Part shown: positions 62,881 to 64,000 of the stretch, one piece after another
Numbering within the stretch: position 1 is the first letter of the stretch
Layout: every line of letters begins with the position of its first letter
Assembly: GCF_004358205.1 (NCBI RefSeq)
Contig: NZ_SMYO01000006.1
Coordinates: forward strand, 62,001-126,000
Direction of reading: 5' to 3'
From: Bacillus salipaludis
Lineage (GTDB): Bacteria; Bacillota; Bacilli; Bacillales_B; DSM-18226
Length of the DNA: 64,000 nt
Made by a program: the position numbers and the translations under genes
Notes under the pieces: generated by a model
Seen by the model: the letters and a program-made list of their open reading frames with translations, nothing else
Databases searched by the model: none
What the model was told of the DNA's origin: nothing

Positions 62881-64000
62881 AATGATTGGCATTGGGGATG
62901 AAGGGAAGTTAAGTCTGCTTCCCATGTATGAAAAGTGGATTGATGAGAGTGATATTTTAATAGGAGGAAAGCGTCAACTTGGCTTTTTTCCGGAATACCA
63001 AGGCGAAAAAATCGTAATTGAGGGCGGCCTTTCTTCGCTTGTTGACCGTTTGAAAACTGAGATGAAAAATGTTGTCCTTCTGGCATCTGGAGATCCGTTA
63101 TTTTTTGGAATCGGCGGCTACTTATCTTCAAAAATCGATTTGGAAATTTATCCTCATTTAAGCTCTGTCCAGCTTGCGTTTGCCAAAATGGGAGAAAGAT
63201 GGCAAGACGCATACTTTACGAGTGTTCATGGAAGAAGCATGAAAGGGCTGGCACAACGGATTGATGGAAAAGAAAAAGTCGCCATTTTAACCGATATGGA
63301 AAATTCACCGAATAAAATCGCACAGTATTTGCTATCTTTTGTGATGGATGAATATAAAGCATTTGTGGGGGAGAACCTAGGCGGCCAAAATGAAAGATGC
63401 CGTTGGTTTAGCTTGGAGGAAATGCAGGATGCCGAGTTTTCACCGCTAAATGTCGTAGTTCTAAAGAAAACAGGTAAAACTCCACAATGGTCCATCGGTA
63501 TAAACGATGAAGAGTTTTTTCAACGAAAGCCGGATAAAGGCTTAATCACGAAAAAAGAGATTCGGACTTTAAGCATCAGTGCCCTTCATTTAAAAGAAGA
63601 CAGTATTGTTTGGGATATTGGTACCTGTACTGGTTCAGTTGCGATTGAAGCAGCTAAAATCGCAAGGGAAGGACAAATCTTTGCGATTGAGAAAAACGAA
63701 GGCGATTTGGAAAACTGCAAACAAAATCTAGTTAAGTTTCGTGTTGATGCAACGCTCATCCATTCGAAGGCCCCCGAAGGTTTGGACACGTTTCCAGATC
63801 CGGATGCCGTATTTATCGGTGGAACCGCAGGAGGGATGGAAGAAATCCTTGATATTTGCTGCAGCCGACTTCGAGCGGACGGGCGCATCGTCCTGAATGC
63901 CGTGACAATTGAAAATCTATCAGAAGCCATGCATGCATTCAAGAAGCAGGGATTTGATACAGCGATAACTCTTGCACAAATTTCAAGAAGTAAGCCAATC
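62867..64000 (+). CDS. cbiET: Cobalt-precorrin-7 methyltransferase/decarboxylase CbiET, truncated by window end
   Basis: An open frame to the end of the window (377 codons), a CbiE-CbiT fusion like CobL. The CbiE part has [37 protein letters not shown] and [18 protein letters not shown]. The CbiT part has [18 protein letters not shown] and [19 protein letters not shown]. The ATG at 62867 overlaps cbiD by 14 bp, with AAGGCGGAAG upstream; ATG 62882 is an alternative. Later pathway genes should follow to the right. Confidence 0.93.
   Translation, partial: MASVKMIGIGDEGKLSLLPMYEKWIDESDILIGGKRQLGFFPEYQGEKIVIEGGLSSLVDRLKTEMKNVVLLASGDPLFFGIGGYLSSKIDLEIYPHLSSVQLAFAKMGERWQDAYFTSVHGRSMKGLAQRIDGKEKVAILTDMENSPNKIAQYLLSFVMDEYKAFVGENLGGQNERCRWFSLEEMQDAEFSPLNVVVLKKTGKTPQWSIGINDEEFFQRKPDKGLITKKEIRTLSISALHLKEDSIVWDIGTCTGSVAIEAAKIAREGQIFAIEKNEGDLENCKQNLVKFRVDATLIHSKAPEGLDTFPDPDAVFIGGTAGGMEEILDICCSRLRADGRIVLNAVTIENLSEAMHAFKKQGFDTAITLAQISRSKPI

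Noticed and set aside
1..64000. tRNA or rRNA genes
   Set aside because: No cloverleaf with GTTCRANNC and terminal CCA-type context and no rRNA-like sequence was noticed on either strand by eye.

Overview
The window looks like chromosomal DNA of an endospore-forming, low-GC Bacillaceae bacterium, probably a Bacillus or Neobacillus relative. The reasons are a gerA-type germinant receptor operon, strong AGGAGG ribosome binding sites, B. subtilis-like rbs and yjlC-ndh operons, a B. megaterium-type cbi operon, and dispersed intergenic repeats of a kind I recall from Bacillaceae. No rRNA, tRNA, prophage, CRISPR or complete insertion sequence was seen.

Layout. 1-3128: germinant receptor genes gerXA (5' end outside the window), gerXB and gerXC. 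3207-8356: a GlnK/GlnL-type two-component system divergent from glutaminase glsA and an amino-acid permease. 8413-13229: an EmrAB-type drug pump with MarR and TetR regulators, twin operators and a perfect-spacing promoter. It is flanked by an intact 49-aa protein gene and a frameshifted copy of it. 13412-19317: an unknown gene, a CysJ-like flavoprotein without its flavodoxin domain, a 1.5-kb array of about 30 copies of a 52-bp non-coding unit, a double GNAT protein and small unknowns. 19644-21247: a DUF1453 membrane protein and a two-component system wrecked by an internal deletion. 21421-26479: CarD, a cold-shock protein, an L,D-transpeptidase and yjlC-ndh. 26871-29636: an unknown, a DUF1835 protein and an aldo/keto reductase.

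29861-41126 is an organic-sulfur island resembling the B. subtilis ytmI/ytnJ (AscR) regulon. It has a LysR regulator, two flavin monooxygenases, an esterase, a glutaredoxin-like protein, a cystine-type ABC importer, an N-acetyltransferase, an M20 deacylase, an FbpA-like protein and an FMN reductase. The chemistry suggested is import of a cysteine adduct, N-acetylation, FMN-dependent oxidative cleavage and deacetylation, with SsuE-type flavin reduction. Three promoters in the island share one architecture, and the third is followed by a 15-codon ORF whose stop codon abuts a strong terminator, which suggests attenuation.

41360-43358: a GGCT-like protein, a VOC protein, a 184-bp MITE-like element with flanking direct repeats, and an unknown gene. 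43662-49377: the complete rbsRKDACB operon. 49577-52919: a large protein with a C-terminal trans-prenyl diphosphate synthase and a long N-terminal region that also carries two DDxxD motifs, followed by an SdpR/SdpI-type pair with its operator. 53130-56740: SelO, a second small 52-bp repeat array, a methyltransferase and an unknown. 56998-64000: a cobalamin riboswitch, a terminator and the anaerobic cobalamin operon cbiW-cbiH60-cbiX-cbiJ-cbiC-cbiD-cbiET, which runs off the end.

The items most worth following up are the 52-bp arrays, the double-DDxxD prenyl synthase fusion, and the three matched promoters plus attenuator of the sulfur island.
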